From positions 1 to 6,413 of the forward strand of contig JAGAQS010000367.1 in NCBI GenBank assembly GCA_017622635.1: 6,413 bases of DNA. The letters run 5' to 3'. The notes under the pieces were generated by a model. It was not told where the DNA came from. It did no database searches and worked only from the letters and a program-made list of their open reading frames with translations. The translations under genes were made by a program, and so were the position numbers. Positions 1-6,178 of this stretch are shown here, piece by piece (positions within the stretch are counted from its first letter, which is position 1; each line of letters begins with the position of its first letter). The stretch comes from Ruminococcus sp. Its GTDB lineage: Bacteria; Bacillota; Clostridia; Oscillospirales; Ruminococcaceae.

Positions 1-216
1 CCTGATATAAGATACGTCCCAAACAATATAAATCAACGTCTGTATTTCCCGTTCAGGAACTATGAATATATACTTGACGTTACAAGGCAAATGCAGATTA
101 TGCCCGACGTAAAACCACTTAAAACAGGTCTTAAACAGTCATATGACTGGTATAAAAACAACCGTGAACTGATAGTCCGTAAGGATTATTTACAATATAC
201 AAAAAATTTAATATAA
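1..216 (+). CDS. C-terminal part of a probable NAD-dependent epimerase/dehydratase (extended SDR) protein
   Basis: Only the last 71 codons are present, and the reading frame is open from base 1 to TAA at 214-216. The residues include a [12 protein letters not shown] stretch followed by [14 protein letters not shown]. The second stretch resembles the C-terminal helix of extended short-chain dehydrogenase/reductase sugar epimerases, where a 'leeGLretyeWYken' pattern is common. The Rossmann fold and the catalytic YxxxK motif would lie upstream, outside the window, so the substrate cannot be named. The stop lies 13 bases before the tyrS start, on the same strand and with no terminator between, so the two are probably co-transcribed. 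Seen directly: the open frame and its stop. Inferred: the family, from a short C-terminal resemblance only. Confidence 0.6.
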   Translation, partial: PDIRYVPNNINQRLYFPFRNYEYILDVTRQMQIMPDVKPLKTGLKQSYDWYKNNRELIVRKDYLQYTKNLI

Positions 217-221
217 AGGAG
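216..221 (+). promoter_or_regulatory. Ribosome binding site of tyrS
   Basis: AAGGAG ends 8 bases before the ATG at 230 and overlaps the stop codon of the upstream gene. It fixes the tyrS start. The 13-base gap leaves no room for a T-box leader or a promoter directly ahead of tyrS. Confidence 0.85.
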
Positions 222-229
222 AAAAAATT

Positions 230-1444
230 ATGACGACTTTTGAAGAACTTAAACGCCGTGGACTGCTTGCACAGCTCACCGACGAAAAAGAAATTGAAGA
301 ACTCATCAACAAGGGTGAAGCTACTTTCTATATCGGTTTTGACCCTACAGCAGACAGTCTGCACGTCGGACACTTCATGGCACTCTGTCTTATGAAACGT
401 CTGCAAATGGCAGGCAACAAGCCTATTGTACTTCTCGGTGGTGGTACGGGCATGATTGGTGACCCGTCAGGCAAGACCGATATGCGTAAAATGCTTACAC
501 CCGAAACCATTCAGCACAATATTGAATGTTTCAAAAAACAGATGAGCCGTTTTATTGACTTTTCGGACGGTAAGGCTATCGCCGTCAACAATGCCGACTG
601 GCTTATGAACCTCAATTATGTTGAGTTGCTCCGTGAAGTCGGTGCTTGTTTCAGTGTAAACCGTATGCTTACCGCTGAATGTTACAAGCAGAGAATGGAA
701 AGAGGTCTGTCATTCCTCGAATTTAACTACATGATTATGCAGAGTTACGATTTCTACAAGCTGTTTCAGGAATACGGCTGTAATATGCAGTTCGGCGGTG
801 ATGACCAGTGGAGCAATATGCTCGGCGGTACTGAACTTATCCGCCGTAAACTCGGTAAAGACGCTTACGCAATGACTATCACTCTCCTGCTCAACAGTGA
901 GGGTAAGAAAATGGGCAAGACTGAAAAAGGTGCTGTATGGCTTGACCCTGAAAAGACTTCTCCCTACGAATTTTTCCAGTACTGGAGAAATGTTGCCGAC
1001 GCTGACGTTATCAAGTGTCTGAAAATGCTTACATTCGTACCGATTGAGGAAATAGAGGAAATGGAAAACACCCTTGAGGGTGCAGGTTTCAACAAGGCTA
1101 AGGAACTCCTCGCCTATGAACTCACAAAGCTTGTACACGGTGAAGAAGAGGCTGAAAAAACTAAAGAAGCGTCAAAGGCACTTTTCGGCGGTAACGGTTC
1201 ATACGAAAATATGCCTGTTGCCGAAATCCCGTCCTCTTACCTTACAGACGGAAAAATCGGTCTGCTTAATCTTATTGTTAAATCAGGTCTTGCACCGTCC
1301 GTTTCAGAGGCGAGAAGACTTGTACAGCAGGGCGGTATCACAGTGAATGACGAAAAAATCACCGACCCCAAAACACAGCTTAACCCCGACGGTGTTATTA
1401 TCCGCAAGGGCAAAAAGGCTTTCAAAAAAATCTCAATCGTATAA
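230..1444 (+). CDS. tyrS: Tyrosyl-tRNA synthetase (class I, TyrS)
   Basis: This cytoplasmic enzyme activates tyrosine with ATP and charges tRNA-Tyr. The 404-residue length is normal for bacterial TyrRS. The N-terminal Rossmann domain carries [15 protein letters not shown] (residues 34-48); the HIGH-type signature is HVGH at 45-48, and Tyr34 and Thr40 sit at the numbering known from the Geobacillus enzyme. The tyrosine pocket appears as Y167, Q171 and D174 (YMIMQSYD). GGDDQWSN is at 189-196, and the KMSKS-type loop is KMGKT at 227-231, a usual form in this family. The C-terminal S4 RNA-binding domain spans about 343-404. No key residue is missing. Firmicute tyrS genes are often controlled by a T-box, but here the gene sits 13 bases after another gene with no leader, so any control must act further upstream. 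A terminator follows directly. Confidence 0.98.
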   Translation: MTTFEELKRRGLLAQLTDEKEIEELINKGEATFYIGFDPTADSLHVGHFMALCLMKRLQMAGNKPIVLLGGGTGMIGDPSGKTDMRKMLTPETIQHNIECFKKQMSRFIDFSDGKAIAVNNADWLMNLNYVELLREVGACFSVNRMLTAECYKQRMERGLSFLEFNYMIMQSYDFYKLFQEYGCNMQFGGDDQWSNMLGGTELIRRKLGKDAYAMTITLLLNSEGKKMGKTEKGAVWLDPEKTSPYEFFQYWRNVADADVIKCLKMLTFVPIEEIEEMENTLEGAGFNKAKELLAYELTKLVHGEEEAEKTKEASKALFGGNGSYENMPVAEIPSSYLTDGKIGLLNLIVKSGLAPSVSEARRLVQQGGITVNDEKITDPKTQLNPDGVIIRKGKKAFKKISIV

Positions 1445-1450
1445 TATCAG

Positions 1451-1479
1451 AAAAGAGGCTTATAACAGCCTCTTTTTTT
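1451..1479 (+). terminator. Rho-independent terminator of tyrS, probably bidirectional
   Basis: A 10-bp perfect stem (AAAAGAGGCT at 1451-1460 with AGCCTCTTTT at 1467-1476) encloses a 6-base TATAAC loop. A run of seven T covers 1473-1479, partly within the stem. It starts 6 bases after the tyrS stop. Read on the minus strand the same hairpin ends in TTTT and lies just past the spoVM stop at 1482, so it can also end the converging minus-strand operon. The minus-side T-tract is shorter, so termination there may be weaker. Confidence 0.9.
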
Positions 1480-1481
1480 GT

Positions 1482-1565
1482 TTATTCCTGTTCTTTTTTT
1501 ATACGGAAAATCACCCTCAGAAAACCTGAAAGAAGTTTCGGACTTCGTATCACTACAATTTTCAT
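1482..1565 (-). CDS. spoVM: SpoVM-like sporulation micro-protein, 27 residues
   Basis: In B. subtilis SpoVM is an amphipathic helix that recognises the positively curved forespore membrane, anchors the SpoIVA coat basement layer and is a substrate/inhibitor of FtsH. This frame begins MKIVVIRSPK, continues LLSGFLRVIF and ends in a charged RIKKEQE tail. Aligned without gaps to the 26-residue B. subtilis protein (recalled from memory), M1, K2, I6, P9, K10, L12, G14 and R17 agree. Pro9 is a residue known to matter for curvature sensing. A strong GGGAGGG Shine-Dalgarno precedes the ATG. The gene lies directly downstream of thiN, as spoVM does in B. subtilis, and is followed by a terminator hairpin. 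The extra residue and divergent tail are compatible with a clostridial version. Seen: the ORF, its RBS and position. Known: the family role. Inferred: the same role here. Confidence 0.88.
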   Translation of the reverse strand: MKIVVIRSPKLLSGFLRVIFRIKKEQE

Positions 1566-1572
1566 TATGTAT

Positions 1573-1579
1573 CCCTCCC
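1573..1579 (-). promoter_or_regulatory. Ribosome binding site of spoVM
   Basis: On the minus strand GGGAGGG lies 7 bases before the ATG at 1565 (8 bases counting from GGAGG). This strong site supports real translation of the 27-codon frame. Its first G (base 1579) is also the last paired base of the hairpin at 1579-1610. Confidence 0.8.
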
Positions 1580-1610
1580 TTGCTGATATACTTTCATTAT
1601 ATTCAGCAGG
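1579..1610 (-). other. Hairpin between thiN and spoVM, abutting the spoVM Shine-Dalgarno
   Basis: Bases 1579-1586 pair with 1603-1610 (8 pairs including one G-T wobble). A further four A-T pairs (1587-1590 with 1598-1601) extend the stem past a single-base bulge at 1602, leaving a 7-base loop. No T-run follows on the minus strand, so it is not an intrinsic terminator. In a read-through mRNA from thiN the stem would end on the first G of the spoVM ribosome binding site. It could protect the RNA or modulate ribosome access; that role is inferred. Confidence 0.5.
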
Positions 1611-1624
1611 AAAAGTTTTGTGCC
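1596..1624 (-). promoter_or_regulatory. Possible weak vegetative-type promoter before spoVM
   Basis: On the minus strand a perfect TATAAT (1596-1601) lies 17 bases after GGCACA (1619-1624), which matches only three of six positions of TTGACA. Transcription would begin near 1589, inside the hairpin, so the mRNA would lack that hairpin's 5' arm. B. subtilis spoVM uses a sporulation (sigma-E) promoter, and I see no good sigma-E match here. In AT-rich DNA this TATAAT may be chance. Confidence 0.22.
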
Positions 1625-2241
1625 TATCTTCTTGAACGAACTATAAGAGCAGTTCCTTTTTTTACCGAAACAACAGCGTTATCCGAAATAATTTCGTTGC
1701 TTACTCCCAGCGGAAAACCCTGAACAAGCGTATAATCCTCAAGCGGATATTTAACGCCTGCCATTTTTTCAATACAAAGTTTCTCGGTAAGCGAAAACAC
1801 GGAAAAATACCAGCCGTCATATTTTTTATATAATTCCGTTCCCGTACCCTGTACGGTTATAATATTGTCACGGTCGGTTATTTCCATTTTACAGCCATGT
1901 TCATGTGCGTATATTAGTGTCTGAATGTTGGCAAAGGCATGGTCAAAACGTCCGCCCAAAGCACCATAAAGCTTTACATGAGTACAGTTTCTTTCAATGG
2001 CGATTTTCAGTGCAAGCATGGTGTCCGTGTCGTCCTTTTCGGGAACACTTCTGTAAATTTCCGTACATTCAGGCAGTTCACCCGTATAAGAATCAAAATC
2101 GCCCGTTATAATGTCGGGAATTATTTTCAGTTTTTCGGCGTGAACATATCCGCCGTCTGCACATATAACCAAATCGGCTTTTGTATCAATAAAATTCAGG
2201 TCGGCGATTTCACCGCCTGCAAATATTATACAGGTTTTCAT
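1624..2241 (-). CDS. thiN: Thiamine pyrophosphokinase
   Basis: The enzyme transfers pyrophosphate from ATP to thiamine, giving the active cofactor thiamine diphosphate in the cytoplasm. From the ATG at 2241 the protein has 205 residues, a usual length. Family motifs appear in order: ADGG (28-31), GDFDS (47-51), EKDDTD (68-73, acidic metal-binding loop), GALGGRFDH (93-101) and, in the C-terminal thiamine-binding domain, SNE (181-183). I chose the start at 2241 because it overlaps the rsgA stop as ATGA, the usual coupled junction. An in-frame ATG at 2253 would add four residues, but AAAGGA directly abuts it with no spacing. From 2241 that AAAGGA is 12 bases away and GGGA is 6. In B. subtilis rpe lies between rsgA and thiN; here the two genes touch. 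No thiamine riboswitch is visible, so expression likely follows the operon. Confidence 0.96.
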   Translation of the reverse strand: MKTCIIFAGGEIADLNFIDTKADLVICADGGYVHAEKLKIIPDIITGDFDSYTGELPECTEIYRSVPEKDDTDTMLALKIAIERNCTHVKLYGALGGRFDHAFANIQTLIYAHEHGCKMEITDRDNIITVQGTGTELYKKYDGWYFSVFSLTEKLCIEKMAGVKYPLEDYTLVQGFPLGVSNEIISDNAVVSVKKGTALIVRSRR

Positions 2242-3116
2242 TTGAGTTCCCATTCCTTTAACTGTTTTGCTTCTTCGTACATTGTACAGTAACTTTCGTG
2301 ACGGCTTGCGGAAATTTTCCCCTGATTAAGTGCCGAAACAACTTCACAACCCTTTTCACACGTGTGCGAACAGTCACGGAAACGGCAGTTTTCCTTATAT
2401 TCCCTAAACTCACGGAAACAGTCCGCAAGTTCTTCTTTTCTGATAATTTCATAACTGTTAGTATCAAAAGTTGAAAAACCTGCTGTATCGGCAATATATC
2501 CGCCGTCTTTAAGTTTGTACAACTGTGCATGACGTGTGGTGTGCTTTCCCCTGCCAAGTTTTTTACTGATTTCGGCAGTCGGGATATTCAGTGCAGGGTC
2601 AACGGCGTTCAGCAGTGTGGACTTTCCTGCTCCCGAATTGCCTGTCAATGCACTTATCCTGCCCATAAAAAGCTTTTTGACGGCTTCAACGGTTTCGGGA
2701 TTATTATAATCAATCTCAAATACATCTATACCAATATTCTGATATATATTTTTTATTTCCTCACTTTCGCCCAAATCTGTTTTAGTAATGACCACAACGG
2801 GCGTTATTCCCTTATACTCCGCAATTGCTATGAATTTATCAAGTATCAGATAATTCGGTGAGGGGTTACAGGTGGAAACAATAAATACAAGCTGGTCAAG
2901 GTTTGCAAGAGGAGGTCTTATTATACAGTTTTTTCTGTCAAGGATTTCCGTTATAACTCCGTTGCTGAGTTCAACCCTGTCCCCGACATAAGGACTTATT
3001 CCTCTGTTGCGGAAAATTCCTCTTGCCTTACATTCATATATGCCGTCAGGGGTCTCTACAGTATAGAGACCCCCTAAGCATTTTGTTATAATTCCGCTTT
3101 TCAAAGCTTCACCCAT
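2238..3116 (-). CDS. rsgA: Ribosome small-subunit maturation GTPase RsgA (YloQ/CpgA/YjeQ family)
   Basis: This circularly permuted GTPase checks late 30S subunit assembly and is released after GTP hydrolysis. At 292 residues it has the normal length. An N-terminal OB-fold (about 1-70) binds rRNA. The GTPase motifs come in permuted order: G4 TKTD (111-114), then the G1 P-loop GNSGAGKST (159-167), the switch KHTTRH (191-196) and G3 DTAG (210-213). The C-terminal zinc finger is complete: C244, C249, H251 and C257 in the C-x4-C-x-H-x5-C pattern. The start overlaps the prkC stop by one base (TAATG), and I see no Shine-Dalgarno just upstream, so initiation probably depends on ribosomes finishing prkC. 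The 3' end overlaps thiN as ATGA. In B. subtilis this protein is a reported PrkC substrate, which gives the neighbourhood functional sense. Confidence 0.98.
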   Translation of the reverse strand: MGEALKSGIITKCLGGLYTVETPDGIYECKARGIFRNRGISPYVGDRVELSNGVITEILDRKNCIIRPPLANLDQLVFIVSTCNPSPNYLILDKFIAIAEYKGITPVVVITKTDLGESEEIKNIYQNIGIDVFEIDYNNPETVEAVKKLFMGRISALTGNSGAGKSTLLNAVDPALNIPTAEISKKLGRGKHTTRHAQLYKLKDGGYIADTAGFSTFDTNSYEIIRKEELADCFREFREYKENCRFRDCSHTCEKGCEVVSALNQGKISASRHESYCTMYEEAKQLKEWELK

Positions 3117-5428
3117 TACTGATAACGGATATACGGGTGATAGTTGCCTGCTGCATCATAGTAACCGTAATCATCAGCCCAGCGGTCAAAATCTGCCGGT
3201 AAACTCGGGTCAACTGTTGCAGGCTGAGTAGGTTCTGTTACTACGGGCTGCTGAGGAGCATCTGTTACAGGCGGGTCTGTCACTACAGGCTGAGGAGCAT
3301 CTGTTACAGGTTCTGTAGGCTCGGGATTTGCCTGTGAATTATCAAAACCGCCTACTGCGTCAAATGCGGCTGTGATGTCCTCTGTCTGAACATTTACAGC
3401 ACCTGTTGCAAAGTTGAAATAGTAAGAACCAATCTGTGCCCTTACACCTGTATTCATGTTTGTAAGAACAACAACAACCGATACGTTTTCACCTGAACCC
3501 TTTACGTTCTGGCTTACCTGAGGCATTTCAGGAACAAGGAGAACACTTGTTGAATCTGTAGTTGTTGAACCGTCCTCATTTGTGATTACAAAGTCAATTA
3601 CGAATCTGCCGTTTGCATTTTCAGGGAAAGGAATTGTGAACGGGATTTCTCCGTCAGGAGCCTGACCGTTGCTGACATAGAATACAATTTCTGTACCCTC
3701 ATCAACCTTTTCGCCCTTTGCGATACTCTGTTCAATAACCTTGCCCTCTTCTTCATATGAAGCCTTGAGTTCCGTTCTCGGCTTGAGACCTGCATATTCG
3801 GCAAGTGTACAAGCATCGTCCGCAACCTTACCTACATAGTCGTCAACACTAACCTGTCCTGCATCAACACCCATACTTACATAAAGTATGATTGTTGAAC
3901 CCTTGTGTACTTCCGTACCTACTTCAGGCTCTGTATTGATTACGTAGCCTTTCTGTATCTCAGTACTTGAAGAATTTTTTATCTCACATTCAAGTCCACG
4001 CTGTTTGAGCTGGTCTCTTGCAAGTTCTGAATTCATGTTTGCAACATTCGGAACTTCAACGGTTTCCATACCCTTACTGATTTTAACTTTAAGAACGTCG
4101 CCTTTCTTGAACTCTGAACCCGGTTCAACGTCCTGCTCAATAATAAGACCTGCATCAAGTTCATTGTATTCAGAACCGTCCTCCTGAAACTGAATGTTGT
4201 TTCCGTACTGACTTACTGCATCATTGTAGTCCATACCGTAGAAATCGGGCATCTTGAAATCATTTGTCTGACCGTCGCCCTTGATAAGTCCGCTGAGGAG
4301 AGTAGCAACGAAAATTACGGCAACTATAATTACAACAACAACTATAGCCGTGAGAACAGGCACAACCAATGAAGAACGTTCGGGTTCATCTTCGTCATCG
4401 TCGTCATCATCATAACCGTCATAGGCAGGCTGTCTCTTACCTCTCTTTGTGGGAGGGTCAGCGACTACGGTTCTTCTTCCGCCCTGACCGCCGTATTCGT
4501 CTCCGTCTGCCATTTCCATATCTTCAGGCTGTGAACCGTCATAATATCCGGCTTCGTCCTCATCGCTTTCTTCTTCCTGATAATAACCAAAAGTAATATT
4601 GGGATTTGCCTTGAAAGCATCAATATCACTTATCATTTCAGCGGTTGACTGGTATCTGTCCTCTGGGGCTTTTTCCATTGCCCTGAGTACTATTTCCTCA
4701 AGACCGTCGGGAATATCGGGGTTTAACGCTCTCGGACGTTCGGGAATATCCTGCATATGCATAACTGCAATTGCTACAGGGTTGTCACTGTCAAATGGCT
4801 TACTGCCTGTAAGCATTTCATACATCATTGCACCGACTGAATAAATATCACTCTTTGCGTCGGTAACGTCACCGCTTGCCTGTTCGGGACTGATATAATG
4901 AACACTTCCTATAGCCTGGTCAGTGGCTGTCTTGCCTTCTTCACGGGCAAACTTTGCAATTCCGAAATCCATGACCTTTATAGTGCCGTCCGTGAACATC
5001 ATGATATTCTGTGGCTTTATGTCACGGTGAACAATGCCCTTGTCATGAGCGTGCTGTAAAGCCCTGAGAATCTGTATAACAAAATGTACAGTATCTTTCC
5101 ATGTCAGCACCTTTTCTTCTTCGATATACTCTTTAAGCGTTATACCGTCAATATATTCCATGACGATGTACTGAATCTTTTCAGAAAATCCGACATCATA
5201 GATTTTAACGATATTCGGGTGTGAAAGCACTGCAATTGCCTTTGACTCATTTCTGAATCTGCGGAGAAATTCCTCATTCTCTGCATATTCTTTTTTGAGA
5301 ATTTTAATTGCAACGTCCTTGTGGTCCATTACGTCCACGCCTTTATAGACTTCAGCCATTCCGCCAACGCCTATAAGCTCGGTGATTTCATATCTCCCGT
5401 CGAGCTTTTTACCAATGTACTTGTCCAT
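3116..5428 (-). CDS. prkC: Membrane Ser/Thr protein kinase with PASTA domains (PrkC/Stk1 family)
   Basis: A wall-sensing eukaryote-like kinase. The cytoplasmic kinase domain (about 13-270) is complete: glycine loop GVGGMAEVYKG (20-30), Lys42 in VAIK, Glu61, catalytic HRDIKPQN (134-141), DFG (154-156), an activation loop with T167/T169 and a SPE (180-182) in place of APE. A very acidic juxtamembrane stretch (285-350, with a poly-Asp run at 340-345) leads to one transmembrane helix (about 353-380). Three PASTA repeats follow outside the cell (about 391-453, 456-519, 525-588), then a beta-rich domain (about 595-690) that may match the extra Ig-like domain of B. subtilis PrkC. A Pro/Thr-rich linker (701-740) and an aromatic tail (745-770) complete the 770 residues; B. 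subtilis PrkC has 648. The start follows a GGAGG 11 bases upstream. It pairs with the PP2C phosphatase encoded just upstream. Confidence 0.97.
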   Translation of the reverse strand: MDKYIGKKLDGRYEITELIGVGGMAEVYKGVDVMDHKDVAIKILKKEYAENEEFLRRFRNESKAIAVLSHPNIVKIYDVGFSEKIQYIVMEYIDGITLKEYIEEEKVLTWKDTVHFVIQILRALQHAHDKGIVHRDIKPQNIMMFTDGTIKVMDFGIAKFAREEGKTATDQAIGSVHYISPEQASGDVTDAKSDIYSVGAMMYEMLTGSKPFDSDNPVAIAVMHMQDIPERPRALNPDIPDGLEEIVLRAMEKAPEDRYQSTAEMISDIDAFKANPNITFGYYQEEESDEDEAGYYDGSQPEDMEMADGDEYGGQGGRRTVVADPPTKRGKRQPAYDGYDDDDDDEDEPERSSLVVPVLTAIVVVVIIVAVIFVATLLSGLIKGDGQTNDFKMPDFYGMDYNDAVSQYGNNIQFQEDGSEYNELDAGLIIEQDVEPGSEFKKGDVLKVKISKGMETVEVPNVANMNSELARDQLKQRGLECEIKNSSSTEIQKGYVINTEPEVGTEVHKGSTIILYVSMGVDAGQVSVDDYVGKVADDACTLAEYAGLKPRTELKASYEEEGKVIEQSIAKGEKVDEGTEIVFYVSNGQAPDGEIPFTIPFPENANGRFVIDFVITNEDGSTTTDSTSVLLVPEMPQVSQNVKGSGENVSVVVVLTNMNTGVRAQIGSYYFNFATGAVNVQTEDITAAFDAVGGFDNSQANPEPTEPVTDAPQPVVTDPPVTDAPQQPVVTEPTQPATVDPSLPADFDRWADDYGYYDAAGNYHPYIRYQ
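3250..3310 (-). repeat. Two identical 22-bp direct repeats in the PrkC Pro/Thr linker
   Basis: The copies at 3250-3271 and 3289-3310 are identical and offset by 39 bp, exactly 13 codons. On the minus strand each encodes PVTDAPQ (residues 707-713 and 720-726). Identity at the DNA level, including third positions, suggests a recent in-frame duplication. Copy number could vary between strains through slippage or recombination. Confidence 0.85.
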
Positions 5429-5439
5429 TCCTCTTCATT

Positions 5440-5444
5440 CCTCC
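5440..5444 (-). promoter_or_regulatory. Ribosome binding site of prkC
   Basis: GGAGG on the minus strand lies 11 bases before the prkC ATG at 5428, slightly far. An out-of-frame ATG at 5438 lies only one base after it, and a second GAGG (5430-5433) lies one base before the true start. The 21-base gap between the prpC stop and the prkC start holds nothing else. Confidence 0.7.
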
Positions 5445-5449
5445 TGCTT

Positions 5450-6178
5450 TTATTCAGAAATTACCGCAACGGTTACATTGTCACGGCCGCCCTTGCTGAG
5501 AGCGAGATTGATTAATTCTTCGGTGACGCTGTCAAAATCTGAGTTCATGATAACGTCATATATTTCATCGTCAGTGCAGTAACCCGAAAGTCCGTCCGAG
5601 CATAACAGCAGACTTATTCTGTCCTCATAGTCAATTATAAAGGTATCTGTCTGAACTGTTTTTTCCACACCGACCGCTCTCACAAGCATATGTTTCTGGG
5701 GGTGGTTTTCCATTTCCTCCTCAGTGATTCTGCCCTGTTCATACAGCAGTGATGCAACATTATGGTCTGTTGTGATACGGAAAACGCCCTCGTTTTCCAC
5801 TACAAGATATGCCCTGCTGTCACCCACATTTGCAATAAATGCCGATTTATCGGTTACAAAGGCAGCGACACAGGTTGTACCCATGCCAAAATTATTAAAA
5901 TCAAGCTTTGCCTTAGTGTAAATAACGGAATTTGCGGCTGAAACCGACGATATAAGAAGCTTGCGGATTTCCTCATCATCAAGGCTTTCGCTGTAGCCGT
6001 CGGAAAAACGCTGAAAAAACTCCTCCATTGCAATGGTACTTGCTTCTTTGCCCGCCTTTTCGCCTCCCATGCCGTCACAAACTACGGCAAGAACGTTGTG
6101 ACCGAAATATTCACACCGTACTGCGTCCTGATTTTCGTCCCGTTTCAGACCAATATCCGTACCGGATTTGAATCTCAA
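5450..6178 (-). CDS. prpC: PP2C-family Ser/Thr protein phosphatase (PrpC/Stp1)
   Basis: This cytosolic metal-dependent phosphatase reverses phosphorylation by the neighbouring PrkC kinase. All PP2C motifs are present in the 242 residues: [11 protein letters not shown] (8-18), DGMGG (35-39), GMGTT (98-102), NVGDSRAYL (117-125), TTDH (136-139), LLCSDGLSG (191-199) and GGRDN (230-234). Metal-binding aspartates D18, D35, D195 and D233 are intact. There is no signal peptide or membrane segment. The start codon is TTG at 6178 rather than ATG. It is supported by an ideal GGAGGTG 7 bases upstream and by its TTGA overlap with the rlmN stop. There is no alternative ATG before the DIG motif. The prkC gene follows after 21 bases, the usual phosphatase-kinase pairing in Firmicutes. 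Confidence 0.97.
   Translation of the reverse strand: MRFKSGTDIGLKRDENQDAVRCEYFGHNVLAVVCDGMGGEKAGKEASTIAMEEFFQRFSDGYSESLDDEEIRKLLISSVSAANSVIYTKAKLDFNNFGMGTTCVAAFVTDKSAFIANVGDSRAYLVVENEGVFRITTDHNVASLLYEQGRITEEEMENHPQKHMLVRAVGVEKTVQTDTFIIDYEDRISLLLCSDGLSGYCTDDEIYDVIMNSDFDSVTEELINLALSKGGRDNVTVAVISE

Noticed and set aside
710..1138. 142-codon minus-strand open frame inside tyrS
   Set aside because: It is antisense to highly conserved tyrS motifs with no RBS or recognisable domain; chance open frame.
1579..1610. Intrinsic terminator for thiN at the intergenic hairpin
   Set aside because: On the minus strand the stem is followed by GAGGGATAC with no T-run, and a gene with a good RBS follows at once.
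1566..1650. Sigma-E-type sporulation promoter ahead of spoVM
   Set aside because: GAATATA resembles the -35 element, but no CATACA-like -10 lies 13-15 bases downstream; the GATACATA near the start codon is too far away and too close to the ORF.
1478..1723. 81-codon plus-strand open frame after tyrS
   Set aside because: It lies antisense to spoVM and the end of thiN, starts within the terminator T-tract region and has no RBS or recognisable family; it is a shadow.
2242..2253. Upstream in-frame ATG giving thiN four more residues
   Set aside because: The AAAGGA directly abuts this ATG with no spacing, whereas the ATG at 2241 makes the usual ATGA overlap with the rsgA stop and starts at the conserved first beta strand.
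3598..3825. 75-codon minus-strand frame within prkC
   Set aside because: It overlaps the third PASTA region in another frame, with no RBS or family resemblance.
4369..4596. Plus-strand 75-codon frame rich in Arg and His
   Set aside because: It is the antisense image of the Asp/Glu-rich segment of PrkC, which explains the odd composition.
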